DNA of 64,000 nucleotides, taken from positions 62,001 through 126,000 of the forward strand of contig DATKUK010000108.1 of NCBI GenBank assembly GCA_035530655.1, in the 5' to 3' direction. This document shows, piece after piece, positions 9,323-17,747 of this stretch (its first letter is position 1; each line of letters starts with the position of its first letter). The notes under the pieces are model-generated. The model had not been told where the DNA came from. It saw nothing but the letters and a program-made list of their open reading frames with translations, and did no database searches. A program made the position numbers and the translations under genes. This stretch comes from DATKUK01 sp035530655 (GTDB lineage: Bacteria; Planctomycetota; Phycisphaerae; UBA1845; DATKUK01).

Positions 9323-10945
9323 ATGGCAACTAGACGACTGGAAGAACTGCGAAGACGCATCGGCGTGGGTCAGGCCGAAGCGAAGGCACTGGCCGAACTC
9401 TGTCGCGATGCGGGCGACGATGTCGATCGGGCAGCCGCGGCATTGGCCGATCGCCATCCGCTGCCGGCCAGCTTCGCCGTCGCCGACGCAACCGCCCAAC
9501 AGATCTGGCGGGAATGGCTCGCCGATGCGCTGAGCGGAACGTGGGACGCCAGGTACCTGCGCCGCCGCCGAACCATCGCACGAAGACACGCCCAGCTCGG
9601 TCTCGGGCAGGACCTGATGTGCGCCGTCGTGGCCTCGGCGGAAGACGAGTTGACCGGCCTGGCCGAGCGAGTCCATGCACGCTCCGCCAGGAAACGGCGG
9701 GGCGCCCACACCGCCATTCGCATGGCCTGCCGCCTCGATCGGACCATCCTGCTGGACAGGTACTACCGGCACCGCTCAGCCCGGGCCAGGACCATGCAGA
9801 GCCAGGCCCGTCGGCGCCTCGAGGCCGAAGTGGCCGCCCATCAGAGCTTCGCCAACACACTGCTGGACAACGCGGCCGTCGGCGTCATGGCCGTCGACCA
9901 GCACGGCAGACTCACCCACACCAACCGCAAGATGCAGCAGCTATTGGGCTACTCCACCCAGGAGCTGGCAGACCGACGACGCTGGCTGGCGGCTGCCTTC
10001 CCCGATCCACAGGATCATCAGGAAGCCGAACTCTACTTCGGCGTGGTCGCAACAGGCGGTCCTCCCGAGGGCAGGACGCTGCTTACCGTCCGATGCAAGG
10101 ATGGTTCTCAGCGGATCCTCGAATTCTGGAGCACCCCCCTCCTCGTCGAGGCACAACACCATGGCGCCGTCACCATTGCGTTCGACGTCACCGATCGTCA
10201 ACGGCTCGAACAGCAACTCATTCGGGCGGAACGACTTGCCGCCATCGGAGAACTCGCCGCGTCGCTTGCCCATGAGGTGCGCAACCCCCTGGCGGGCATC
10301 ATCGGGGCCATCCAGGTCATGCGGTCCCAGATGGAAGCCGGCGATTCGCGGCGCGAGGTTCTGGAAGAGGTGCTTCATCAGGTGGGTCGGCTCGATTCCA
10401 CCATGCGCGACCTGTTGATCTATTCCCGGCCCAAGCCCCTCGGGCCCCGCCGATGTCGTATCGAACAGGTCGTCGACCGGGTCCTGACCGTGGTGGCGGC
10501 CGAGCCAGGCTTCCGCCGCATGCAGATCATCAAGAACTACAACGCCGAGCTGCCAGAAATCGAGCTCGACCCGGATCAGATGGAACAGGTCTGTATGAAC
10601 ATCGTGCTGAACGGGGCGCAGGCGATGGAATCGGGTGGACGCATCACCATCGCCTCGTACGCGGAAAACAGCCAGGTTGTACTCAGCTTCACCGACGATG
10701 GGCCGGGGATGAGCCCCTTTCAGGTCAGAAGAGCATTCGAGCCGTTCTTTACCACCAAAAGTCGTGGCACCGGATTGGGGTTGTGCATCTGCAAGCGGAT
10801 CGTCGAGGCACACGGCGGATCGATACGCCTCGACAGCCGGCCAGGCAGGGGCACGCGGGTAACGATCGCCCTGCCGACGCAGTTTGTCGGCGTGGGTCGG
10901 TCCCAACGTCGATTGGAAAGCAGCGCCGATCCTGACGCAGCCTAG
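9323..10945 (+). CDS. Globin-coupled sensor / PAS histidine kinase
   Basis: A soluble histidine kinase with an N-terminal domain I read as a protoglobin (globin-coupled sensor). The stretch SGTWDARYLRRRRTIARRH, then AQLGLGQ, follows the family pattern in which the His after I-(A/G)-x-x is the proximal heme ligand, here His89 of the 540-aa product. A PAS domain spans roughly 175-290. A HisKA helix with SLAHEVRNPLAG (His317) and an HATPase module follow, with N box NIVLNGAQAM, G1 DDGPGM, F box FEPFFTTK and G2 GTGLGL. There is no transmembrane segment, so the input should be cytoplasmic or diffusible, such as O2, CO or NO. No response regulator lies next to it. An upstream ATG at 9296 exists but overlaps a -10 box. 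Kinase identity is certain; heme binding is inference. Confidence 0.9.
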   Translation: MATRRLEELRRRIGVGQAEAKALAELCRDAGDDVDRAAAALADRHPLPASFAVADATAQQIWREWLADALSGTWDARYLRRRRTIARRHAQLGLGQDLMCAVVASAEDELTGLAERVHARSARKRRGAHTAIRMACRLDRTILLDRYYRHRSARARTMQSQARRRLEAEVAAHQSFANTLLDNAAVGVMAVDQHGRLTHTNRKMQQLLGYSTQELADRRRWLAAAFPDPQDHQEAELYFGVVATGGPPEGRTLLTVRCKDGSQRILEFWSTPLLVEAQHHGAVTIAFDVTDRQRLEQQLIRAERLAAIGELAASLAHEVRNPLAGIIGAIQVMRSQMEAGDSRREVLEEVLHQVGRLDSTMRDLLIYSRPKPLGPRRCRIEQVVDRVLTVVAAEPGFRRMQIIKNYNAELPEIELDPDQMEQVCMNIVLNGAQAMESGGRITIASYAENSQVVLSFTDDGPGMSPFQVRRAFEPFFTTKSRGTGLGLCICKRIVEAHGGSIRLDSRPGRGTRVTIALPTQFVGVGRSQRRLESSADPDAA

Positions 10946-11039
10946 CGCACGGCACGCGACGTCGCCGTATCGCTCGTCGGTTGCCACGGCCGAACCGGAG
11001 CCGTTATCATGCCCGGCAAACATTCCGGATGTGGGAAGT

Positions 11040-11732
11040 ATGCCCGCCGCAGATGGCCAAAATGCTGATCGTCGCGATTCGCCTACGAGGCGTGGGCGAC
11101 CGCGCCGCCATGTCAGGTGCATCGCAGCGACGTTGTCTGTGTTGCTGCTGGCAGGTGGCTGCGGCGGGTCGTGGCAATCCAAACGCGGATACGGTCGTAT
11201 CGTTCTGGGTCGCACCTCGGCCGAGGAAGCGGCGCAGCGGATGCCCAAGCCGGTGCAAGCCAGCCCCGCGGGATTGGTGTTTCACCGAAGCGATCAATAC
11301 GGTACCGTCCATGAACAACAGGCGCTGGTTCTTCTGCTGGCGGGCACCGAACACGTACAGGCCAAGCTGCGGGTCACCGCGCGATCCGAGAAGTGGGTGG
11401 GCCTGACGAAGCGGCAAGCTGAGTTGCAGATGGAGTTGCCCGGTCGCTTGGGTGTCGTGCCGGGGGCCGGTCCGGTCGCGGTGATGCAGGAAGTGCTCCA
11501 GCAGTTGGCCAAACGTCCCTACGAGCGATCGGCCATCGACGGCCAGGCCTTGGCTGCCGCAGGCGTCATTCGCACCCTCCAAGCCATGCCCCAAGTGCAC
11601 GTGGCCCCGAGCCAGTTGAATCGGTACGCCGAGCCACTGGCGCTGATTCCCCCCGGTGGCCAGTACCAGATCACCCATGCGTCCGCCGACACCTTCTATG
11701 TGCTTTACCGTGCTACCGCCACCGAGCGCTAG
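11040..11732 (+). CDS. Putative lipoprotein, function unknown
   Basis: A 230-aa protein with an Arg-rich n-region (including RRGRPRRH), a hydrophobic segment IAATLSVLLLAGGC and a lipobox cysteine at residue 41, so it is probably exported and lipid-anchored. The mature part is alpha/beta with Gln-rich helices and no motif I know. The frame is open upstream to 10884 inside the kinase gene, but those residues look like out-of-frame translation, so I use the ATG at 11040. It sits between the sensor kinase and groES and could be co-transcribed with the kinase. The ribosome site is poor, so the start is uncertain. Confidence 0.65.
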   Translation: MPAADGQNADRRDSPTRRGRPRRHVRCIAATLSVLLLAGGCGGSWQSKRGYGRIVLGRTSAEEAAQRMPKPVQASPAGLVFHRSDQYGTVHEQQALVLLLAGTEHVQAKLRVTARSEKWVGLTKRQAELQMELPGRLGVVPGAGPVAVMQEVLQQLAKRPYERSAIDGQALAAAGVIRTLQAMPQVHVAPSQLNRYAEPLALIPPGGQYQITHASADTFYVLYRATATER

Positions 11733-11775
11733 GGCGAGTTTTGCCGCCGCCTGGCCGAAATTGCCGATCGGAACC

Positions 11776-11805
11776 TTGGCGAGCGGTGGGGGCTGGGCGT
11801 ACAAT
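11776..11805 (+). promoter_or_regulatory. Candidate sigma-70 promoter of groES
   Basis: TTGGCG (11776-11781) and TACAAT (11800-11805) are separated by 18 bp, with the predicted transcript start near 11812 and groES starting at 11853. The spacing and the 5/6 match of the -10 box are good. No CIRCE operator is present in the leader. Confidence 0.55.
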
Positions 11806-11852
11806 ACCTGTGAGGCGGGACCACGCCGACCAGTTGGAAAGGACGTTACGCT

Positions 11853-12170
11853 ATGGCAGACAAGCGACAATCGAAACCGACATCCAAGATGCAGGTGGTC
11901 GAGCCGATCGGCGCCCGCGTTCTGATCCGCAAGGATGAAGACAAGAAGCAAACCAAGGGCGGTATCCAGCTCCCCGATAACATCGAGATCCCGACCATCA
12001 CAGGCCGTATCGTAGCCGTCTCCACCGAGGTGGAGAACGATGACGACCTCCCGCTGAAGCAATATGATCGCGTGCTGTTCAACCCCAAGCATGCCATACC
12101 CGTCGATTTCGAAGGCGATAATCGCCTCTTCGTCGTACCTGTCGAGGACGTGGTAGCCGTATTCCGCTAG
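11853..12170 (+). CDS. groES: Co-chaperonin GroES (Cpn10)
   Basis: The 10-kDa lid of the GroEL folding chamber. The 105-aa sequence shows the family layout: the strand PIGARVLIRKDE, a mobile loop around residues 31-44 (KKQTKGGIQLPDN), the roof region GRIVAVSTE, and a C-terminal LFVVPVEDVVAVF. There is a 12-residue basic N-terminal extension compared with Escherichia coli GroES. The ribosome site GGAAAGGA lies at a normal distance. No groEL follows, so the partner chaperonin must be encoded elsewhere. The next gene starts 23 bp after the stop and is probably co-transcribed. A stand-alone groES may be one of several paralogs, as is common in planctomycetes. Confidence 0.95.
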   Translation: MADKRQSKPTSKMQVVEPIGARVLIRKDEDKKQTKGGIQLPDNIEIPTITGRIVAVSTEVENDDDLPLKQYDRVLFNPKHAIPVDFEGDNRLFVVPVEDVVAVFR

Positions 12171-12193
12171 GCCTGAGATCTGGAACCTGGACC

Positions 12194-13060
12194 ATGAACC
12201 GGCCCGGGCTGGGCCCATGCGACGTCGTACCCACCGAGGTCCGGCGGTTGCGGCGCAAGCTGACCAAGTTGCCCTGTGCCCGCGGCGCCCGCTTCGGCTG
12301 GGACCTGACTCTCACGGCTCTGGCCTATCAGGCCCAGTACCAACGCGATCCCAACCTGTCCCTAAACGACTTCGTCACCCGCCACGGGGCCGATAGCAGC
12401 GCCCTTTATCAGAACACGCGGGGCCACAATCTGGTCTTCTGGCACGGCACCAGCCTGGAACGCGCCGAGAAGATCTGTCAGCATGGCTTTGCCCATTTCA
12501 AAGGCGTCTGGATGGACCAAGCCACCCGGGTGCCCTTTAGTTTCGCACAATCCCGCGCCCAGCGGCATGAGGCCCGCCCTGCCATCCTGGTCAGCGTCAT
12601 CGACATCGATCGTTTCACCGAAGGGGCCGACTATCACTGGGAGGCGAACGGACACATTGTCGTCTTCCAGCACGACGTCCCCCCTGACGTGGTGCAATAC
12701 CTGGTGACGGACGAGACGTTCTGCTTCGTCGGTAGCGAGTCGTGCCGCGGCTGCCGGCCCACGCGACGCGCCCGCTTCGCCCGCCGCGGCGGGTGCTGGG
12801 TCACGCCCGGCATCAACGCCGCCTACTTCGACCGGCATCGCCGATACCGGTCGCTGGCGGAATGGCTTGACCTCTTCGTAGGCGATCTACTGCGCCGCCA
12901 CGGGCCCCTGTACGCCATCGAGATCTTCTCGGCCATCTATGCCAACGTGGTCCCCACCGACGCGGTCGCGCGCCGTGACGTCATCGAAGCCATCGTCCGC
13001 CAGCGCCCGACCGCCAAGCTACGCGGTAGCGATCTGCTGCTCAGCGCGAACTCCGACTGA
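12194..13060 (+). CDS. ADP-ribosyltransferase-like protein of unknown function
   Basis: A 288-aa cytoplasmic protein with no certain family. The central region (about 78-175) reads LVFWHGTSLERAEKICQHGF, then a short insert, VPFSFAQSRAQRHE, ILVSVIDID and HIVVFQHDVPPDVVQYL. That order (a His-Gly-Thr on strand 1, a helix ending in a Gly turn, an aromatic-Ser-Phe strand with a following helix, then a late strand before DVPPDVV) resembles the ADP-ribosyltransferase fold of PARP-like and KptA-like proteins. A following Cys/Arg segment (CRGCRPTRRARFARRGGC) could bind zinc or nucleic acid. It begins 23 bp after groES. The ART assignment is inference from motif order only; a catalytic Glu cannot be fixed by eye. 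Confidence 0.6.
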   Translation: MNRPGLGPCDVVPTEVRRLRRKLTKLPCARGARFGWDLTLTALAYQAQYQRDPNLSLNDFVTRHGADSSALYQNTRGHNLVFWHGTSLERAEKICQHGFAHFKGVWMDQATRVPFSFAQSRAQRHEARPAILVSVIDIDRFTEGADYHWEANGHIVVFQHDVPPDVVQYLVTDETFCFVGSESCRGCRPTRRARFARRGGCWVTPGINAAYFDRHRRYRSLAEWLDLFVGDLLRRHGPLYAIEIFSAIYANVVPTDAVARRDVIEAIVRQRPTAKLRGSDLLLSANSD

Positions 13061-13100
13061 GCGGCATCGTGGCGTATCGACTATCCATCGTATGGAGTCG

Positions 13101-13733
13101 TCAGGTCAACGTCAGCGACTCACCGGGCTGAAGCACCGTCACCGAGCAGGGCGCCTGCCGGGCGAAGCTGTAGGCATCACCCGACGAGCCGACGATATCC
13201 CCCCAATGATAGGGAACCGCCTGAGACGGCTTGATCGTCTGGCATACGGCGGCCGCCTCGGTCGCGTCCATGGTGTACGTGCCGCCCACGGGCAATAGGG
13301 CCACGTCGATCCCGCTTACCTGCGACATTTCAGGAATGACGTCCGTATCCCCGGCGTAGTAGACTCGCTTGCCCCCCGCCTGAACCACCACCCCTACCCA
13401 GTTGTTCTGCTTCGGGTGAAACTTCCTGTTGGGATTGTACGCCGGCACCGTCTCGATGACCGCGTGGCCAATCTCATGCCGCTGGCCCGGGGCAATCGGG
13501 GTCACGTCGCCCGCCAGTTGACTTGCCGCGTCTGGCGGGGCCAAAACGGCCGTTCCGGATGTGCATAGAGCCGCCACGTCCGACGGGCTGCAATGGTCGT
13601 AATGGCCGTGGCTGACGATGATCAGGTCGGCCTTGGGGCTGCCCGAAGGCAGTTTCCATGGGTCAATGTACAGGACCAGGTCTGACTCAATGCGAAACGT
13701 TGCATGCCCCAGCCAACATAGCGTCACGCTCAT
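13101..13733 (-). CDS. Metallo-beta-lactamase fold hydrolase (UlaG/YtkL-like)
   Basis: A small MBL-fold hydrolase of about 210 aa. It shows LCWLGHATFRIE at the N-terminus, the metal-binding motif SHGHYDHCSPSD (HxHxDH), a later YAGDTDVIPEM strand with the bridging Asp, and VPYHWGDIVG near the end. This matches the UPF0173/UlaG-like branch of metal-dependent hydrolases, which act on lactones or phosphodiesters and are usually cytoplasmic. The ATG at 13733 is preferred over the GTG at 13736 because GGAGGG lies six bases upstream. The small zinc-ribbon gene lies 62 bp upstream in the same direction. The substrate is unknown. Confidence 0.9.
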   Translation of the reverse strand: MSVTLCWLGHATFRIESDLVLYIDPWKLPSGSPKADLIIVSHGHYDHCSPSDVAALCTSGTAVLAPPDAASQLAGDVTPIAPGQRHEIGHAVIETVPAYNPNRKFHPKQNNWVGVVVQAGGKRVYYAGDTDVIPEMSQVSGIDVALLPVGGTYTMDATEAAAVCQTIKPSQAVPYHWGDIVGSSGDAYSFARQAPCSVTVLQPGESLTLT

Positions 13734-13795
13734 CACAGGCCCTCCAGCCGGCAGGTAGACGCCAGGATGAAGCGAAGTCCGTCCGCGAATGCGGG

Positions 13796-14023
13796 CTACT
13801 CATCGGGCACGCCCGGGCCCGGCGGCGCGTCGCGATCTTCGCGCTCGATCCCATCGGAAAGCTGTTCGTCGGGAACGTCCGCCCTCGGCAGGTTCAGATT
13901 CTCCCGCGCCATCCTGCCGAGGGGCTGATCACAGTTTGGGCAGTATCCGTTGTTCTCCACCCAGGCCACTTGGCCAAAGGCGTAGCCGCACACTTCGCAC
14001 TTGATTTCACGTACCCCAGACAT
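13796..14023 (-). CDS. Small two-CxxC zinc-ribbon protein
   Basis: A 75-aa protein with CEVC at residues 9-12 and CPNC at 28-31, spaced as in rubredoxin-like zinc ribbons, followed by an acidic, Pro-rich tail. Such proteins often bind RNA polymerase, ribosome or DNA, but nothing here fixes the role. It lies upstream of the MBL hydrolase in the same direction and diverges from the mrfA helicase gene. The start at 14023 has only a weak ribosome site. The Cys spacing makes it likely to be real despite its size. Confidence 0.65.
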   Translation of the reverse strand: MSGVREIKCEVCGYAFGQVAWVENNGYCPNCDQPLGRMARENLNLPRADVPDEQLSDGIEREDRDAPPGPGVPDE

Positions 14024-14159
14024 GGCTCTTGTTACACTCTACCCCCACGTCGCACCGTTGGCAATGCCAACCGGGTGGAAACGCCGGCTGTTTGTGCTGC
14101 TGCCCTTGGCCCGGCTAGACTATTGTCTCGCACTCACAGACGTCGGGGCAACACCGGGT

Positions 14160-16493
14160 ATGAACGTCGCGGCATTTCTAGACCAGATCAGACAGCAGCC
14201 CGATTATCGGGGGCAGATCGTGCACGTCGAGACGATCGCGGCCCGCGCACCGGCCTACGCCCAGCCAGCCCGCCAGCTGCCCGACGAGATTCAGGCAGCT
14301 TTGCGCCAGGTCGGCATCCAACGGCTGTGGTCGCACCAGGCCCGGGCCCTCGACGCGGTAGCCGAGGGGCACGACATCGTCGTCGTCACCGGCACCGCCT
14401 CAGGCAAGACGATGTGCTACAACCTTCCGGTAGCGCAAGCCTTGCTGGCGGCGCCCCAGACACGCGCCATGTACATCTACCCCACCAAGGCCCTGACCCA
14501 GGACCAGCTCGCCGCCCTGAATGGCCTTGCCCAGGCTTCGCCCCCGCTCGCCGACGTGCTCAAGCCTGCTGTCTACGACGGCGACACACCCTCCCAGCAG
14601 CGATCCAAAATCCGCCGTTCCGCCTCGGTCATACTCACCAATCCCGATATGCTTCACCAGGGAATCCTGCCCTACCATGGGCGATGGGCGCCCTTTCTGA
14701 CTCAGTTGCGGTTCGTCATCCTCGATGAGATTCACACCTACCGCGGGATCTTCGGCTCACACGTGGCCGGCGTGCTGCGAAGACTTCAGAGAATCTGCCA
14801 ACACTATGGCGCCGACCCGCAGTTCATTCTGTCCTCGGCCACCATCGCCAATCCCGTGGAACTCGCCGGATCGCTGATCGGTCGGCCCGTCGAACTCGTC
14901 GACAACGACGGCTCACCGCGAGGACGAAAGCTCTTCGTGCTGTGGAATCCGCCACCTCTTGATGAGGCAAATATCCAGCGCCGCAGCGCCAATATCGAGG
15001 CGCAGCACCTCATGCGCCAGCTCATCCAGCACCGCGCCCAGACCATCGCCTTCGCCAAGGCCCGCGTCGTCGCCGAGCTGCTCTACCGATACCTGCGGGA
15101 AGACCTCCAGCAGCACGCGCCGCAGCTTGCCGACCGCGTCCGCCCCTATCGCGGCGGATATCTGCCCCAGCAGCGCCGCCAGATCGAGCAGCAGCTCTTC
15201 TCCGGCGAACTGCTGGGTGTGTGCAGCACCAATGCCCTCGAACTCGGCATCGACGTCGGCTCGCTCGACGCAGCCATCATCGTCGGTTTCCCGGGCACCA
15301 TCTGCAGCACGTGGCAGCAGGCCGGCCGCGCCGGCAGACAGAGCGAGCAGTCCCTGGCCGTGCTCATGGCCTACGACGACCCGATCGACCAGTACCTCAT
15401 GAGGCATCCCGAGTATTTCTTCGGCCAAAGCCCCGAAAACGCCGTGATCGATCCAGAGAACCCCTACATCCTTTCAGCCCAATTGGCCTGTGCGGCCGCC
15501 GAGCTTCCCATAGGCCCGCATGACGCCGAGCGGTTCGGCCCGACCACCGAGGCCGTCTGCCAAGCCCTGGCCGACACCCGCCAGGAAACCGGCTGGTGGC
15601 GTGACGAACGAACCGGCCAGTACCACTACCACGAACGCGACGGAGCCACCGCCGCCAGCCGGGTGAGCCTGAGGAACATCAGCCCCGATACATACTCGAT
15701 CGTTGAGACCACAGGCGGCAAGAAGAACGTCATTGGCCAGGTCGATTCGATCTCCGGCCCCGAACTGGTCTACCCCCACGCCATCTACCTGCACGAGGGT
15801 GACAGCTTCATCGTTCGCGAATTGGACATCGACGCCAAGATTGCCCACGTCGAACGGGCCGAGGTCGACTATTACACCCAGCCGGTGCTGGCCAGTTCCT
15901 GTCGCGTTCGCGCCACCCGCCAGCAGGAGCCCTTCCGCAATGGGCAGAAGTCCTTCGGCGACGTCGACGTCACCTGGCAGACCACCGCCTTTAAGAAGAT
16001 CAAATATTACACCATGGAGTTGATCGGCCAGGCAGCCCTCGAGCTGCCCAGCCAGACCATCGCGACGACCGCACTGTGGCTGTTGCCCCCCGAAGAGCTG
16101 CTGTCCCGCATTCGCTCGGAAGGCTTTCGCCCGCCCGACGCGCTGGCGGGCGTCCGCAACCTGATGATGGCTACGCTGCCGGTGCTGGCTATGTCCGACC
16201 GCCGCGACATCAGCGGCCTGCTTGATTCATCGAACCTCGGCAAGACCGCCGTGTTCCTCTACGACCGCTACCCGGGTGGCCTGGGCTTCGCCCAGAAGGG
16301 CTACGAACTGCTCGACGAGCTGCTGGCTATGTGCTGCCGGATTGTCAGTGAGTGTCCGTGCACCGAGGGCTGCCCCTCCTGCGTGGGCCTGGCCAACCTG
16401 CGCCCCCCCATCCACGCAGACCCCGACCTCGGACACGGCTACCCGATCCCCAACAAGGACGCCACCAAGCTGCTGCTGACCAGTTGGCAGTAG
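14160..16493 (+). CDS. mrfA: MrfA-type (YprA) DEAD/DEAH-box repair helicase with DUF1998 domain
   Basis: A superfamily 2 DNA helicase of the YprA/MrfA family, whose Bacillus subtilis member works with the exonuclease MrfB in mitomycin C repair. Visible motifs are GTASGKT (about 78-84), PTKAL, DEIH (motif II), SSATI (motif III), TNALELGIDVG and QQAGRAGR (motif VI). The C-terminal DUF1998 region ends in CPCTEGCPSC, the four-cysteine metal site of this family. The start ATG at 14160 gives 777 aa beginning MNVAAFLDQIRQQ, which fits the length and N-terminal layout of the family. The frame is open back to 14001, but that overlaps the divergent zinc-ribbon gene. The presumed partner, mrfB, lies 1.25 kb downstream beyond a PEP-CTERM gene. 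Confidence 0.93.
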   Translation: MNVAAFLDQIRQQPDYRGQIVHVETIAARAPAYAQPARQLPDEIQAALRQVGIQRLWSHQARALDAVAEGHDIVVVTGTASGKTMCYNLPVAQALLAAPQTRAMYIYPTKALTQDQLAALNGLAQASPPLADVLKPAVYDGDTPSQQRSKIRRSASVILTNPDMLHQGILPYHGRWAPFLTQLRFVILDEIHTYRGIFGSHVAGVLRRLQRICQHYGADPQFILSSATIANPVELAGSLIGRPVELVDNDGSPRGRKLFVLWNPPPLDEANIQRRSANIEAQHLMRQLIQHRAQTIAFAKARVVAELLYRYLREDLQQHAPQLADRVRPYRGGYLPQQRRQIEQQLFSGELLGVCSTNALELGIDVGSLDAAIIVGFPGTICSTWQQAGRAGRQSEQSLAVLMAYDDPIDQYLMRHPEYFFGQSPENAVIDPENPYILSAQLACAAAELPIGPHDAERFGPTTEAVCQALADTRQETGWWRDERTGQYHYHERDGATAASRVSLRNISPDTYSIVETTGGKKNVIGQVDSISGPELVYPHAIYLHEGDSFIVRELDIDAKIAHVERAEVDYYTQPVLASSCRVRATRQQEPFRNGQKSFGDVDVTWQTTAFKKIKYYTMELIGQAALELPSQTIATTALWLLPPEELLSRIRSEGFRPPDALAGVRNLMMATLPVLAMSDRRDISGLLDSSNLGKTAVFLYDRYPGGLGFAQKGYELLDELLAMCCRIVSECPCTEGCPSCVGLANLRPPIHADPDLGHGYPIPNKDATKLLLTSWQ

Positions 16494-16763
16494 CCCGCTT
16501 GCGGTGCCGCTTATACATATTTACCCTTATTGCCATACAGGTATTTACCCGTTCATACAAAGGGTTGACGCAGGTCTATACATCCCGTTATCCGGCAAGT
16601 GTCGATTTGCCGCGACAGGGGACTAGCCGTTGTTGCCGTCATGCAACTACATTTAACTTTATTATTTTCAGCAACATGCGCGCACTTCACGGTGCCGGAT
16701 TCAAGAATTGTTGGCTTTAGGCAACGATCGCCGATACGGCGAGGAAGTACCTAATCGACCCGG

Positions 16764-16789
16764 GTAAACCTAGGGCAAGACGTAAACCT
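16764..16789 (+). repeat. Direct repeat GTAAACCT, possible activator site
   Basis: GTAAACCT occurs at 16764-16771 and 16782-16789, 18 bp apart, 59-84 bp upstream of the candidate -24 element. The related GGGTAAATA occurs twice on the minus strand at 16518-16526 and 16542-16550. The spacing suits binding of a dimeric enhancer-binding protein, but this is inference. Confidence 0.4.
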
Positions 16790-16847
16790 CTTCATTACAA
16801 CGACTTATGAGAATGCCATCCACATTTGCTGCCCTTCTGGCCCTAGA

Positions 16848-16863
16848 AGGCATGCCGTTTGCG
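16848..16863 (+). promoter_or_regulatory. Candidate sigma-54 (-24/-12) promoter of PEP-CTERM gene
   Basis: AGGCATGCCGTTTGCG has the invariant GG and GC at the required 12-bp phase and matches the consensus GGCAY-N5-TTGC except for the leading T. It would start a transcript near 16874, giving a leader of about 140 nt. It is nearly identical to the stronger element at 18857. Confidence 0.5.
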
Positions 16864-17013
16864 AGACAGGACAGATGGGAGTGGGTAGAGGAGAGAGAGC
16901 AGGGCCGGTCTGACGGTGCGGCGCTCTCTTTTTGTTTGCCCCTCGGAGGGCAGGTTGCAAGGAGAGGAGCTGGTACTACGTCAGGTATGCCAGAGGGAAA
17001 GGTGGTAGTGGAA

Positions 17014-17616
17014 ATGCGTGTAATACTGTGTGTGCTCTGTGTACTGGTCGCGGCCTCATGGGCTCAGGCGGACATCATCGACTGGAGTTGCGACGACGAT
17101 GATGACGGGGCCATTATCATGGACGACCCCAACACCGACCTCACCGGCAGCGCCGGGGAGTATACGCTCAGTATGACCGGGAGGCAGTTCTCATACCCGG
17201 CTCATGTGGACGGCTTTTTCGACACTGACACCGATCAGGATCCGACTGTATGGATCATCGAATCGATCCAGAATCTGACGGACTTCGACTGGACCGACTA
17301 TCACATCGACATCGGCATGAATCAGAATTTCCAGATCATCGGTGTCATCGCGCCGGCCGACTGGACGTGGGACATCACAAACCCCGCGCCCGGCTTGCCG
17401 CTGCCTAGTCACACCAACCCCGGTACCGGTTGGGTTGGGTCGGTCGATATGTACGCCGGCACGCCGGTTGACATCGGCTTAACGGGCAACTTCGGTCTGA
17501 TTGTATCGTTCGTGGGAGATGTAGCGTTCTGCACCGAGCAGGTGCCCACACCCGAACCCGCGACGTTCGGGTTGCTGGTTATCGGCGGGCTGGCCATGCT
17601 GCGGCGACGCCGCTAG
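17014..17616 (+). CDS. PEP-CTERM sorting domain protein
   Basis: A 200-aa exported protein. Residues 1-19 are a Sec signal peptide (VILCVLCVLVAASWAQA). The mature part starts with an acidic run containing five consecutive Asp and is otherwise beta-rich with many Gly, Thr and aromatic residues. The C-terminus is a complete PEP-CTERM signal: PTPEP, a hydrophobic helix (FGLLVIGGLAML) and the basic tail RRRR. Such proteins are processed by exosortase and are typically exported to the envelope or biofilm matrix. No exosortase is in the window. ATG 17014 is preferred over upstream ATGs at 16807 and 16987 because only it places the signal peptide at the N-terminus. A strong terminator follows. The gene separates mrfA from mrfB. 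Confidence 0.9.
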   Translation: MRVILCVLCVLVAASWAQADIIDWSCDDDDDGAIIMDDPNTDLTGSAGEYTLSMTGRQFSYPAHVDGFFDTDTDQDPTVWIIESIQNLTDFDWTDYHIDIGMNQNFQIIGVIAPADWTWDITNPAPGLPLPSHTNPGTGWVGSVDMYAGTPVDIGLTGNFGLIVSFVGDVAFCTEQVPTPEPATFGLLVIGGLAMLRRRR

Positions 17617-17641
17617 GGTTTGACCAAAACAGCGGTAAAAG

Positions 17642-17675
17642 AAACCGGCTGCCCGGGGCGGGGCAGCCGGTTTTT
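17642..17675 (+). terminator. Strong Rho-independent terminator after the PEP-CTERM gene
   Basis: A perfect 13-bp stem (17642-17654 with 17661-17673) and a six-base loop, with TTTTT at 17671-17675. It closes the PEP-CTERM transcript 25 bp after the stop codon and isolates mrfB from it. Confidence 0.95.
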
Positions 17676-17747
17676 CGTGCGCCCTGGCGGGTTCCTGCCT
17701 GCCCCCACTTACCTTCGCTCCAACCGCATGGTAGAAGATCGGGTGTC

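Larger units (their letters stand above)
16494..17013 (+). other. Long non-coding leader region of the PEP-CTERM gene
   Basis: A 520-bp stretch without a credible gene. It is locally AT-richer than the surroundings between 16505 and 16690. It holds two copies of TATTTACCC (16518 and 16542), two copies of GTAAACCT (16764 and 16782), a TTGACG at 16565 without a good -10, and a sigma-54 type element at 16848-16863. A purine-rich AAGGAGAGGAG at 16959-16969 looks like a ribosome site, but no start codon follows at the right distance. Confidence 0.7.

Noticed and set aside
16959..16969. AAGGAGAGGAG, an apparent strong ribosome site in the PEP-CTERM leader
   Set aside because: No start codon lies 5-12 bases downstream; the next ATG (16987) is 17 bases away and would precede the signal peptide with extra residues.
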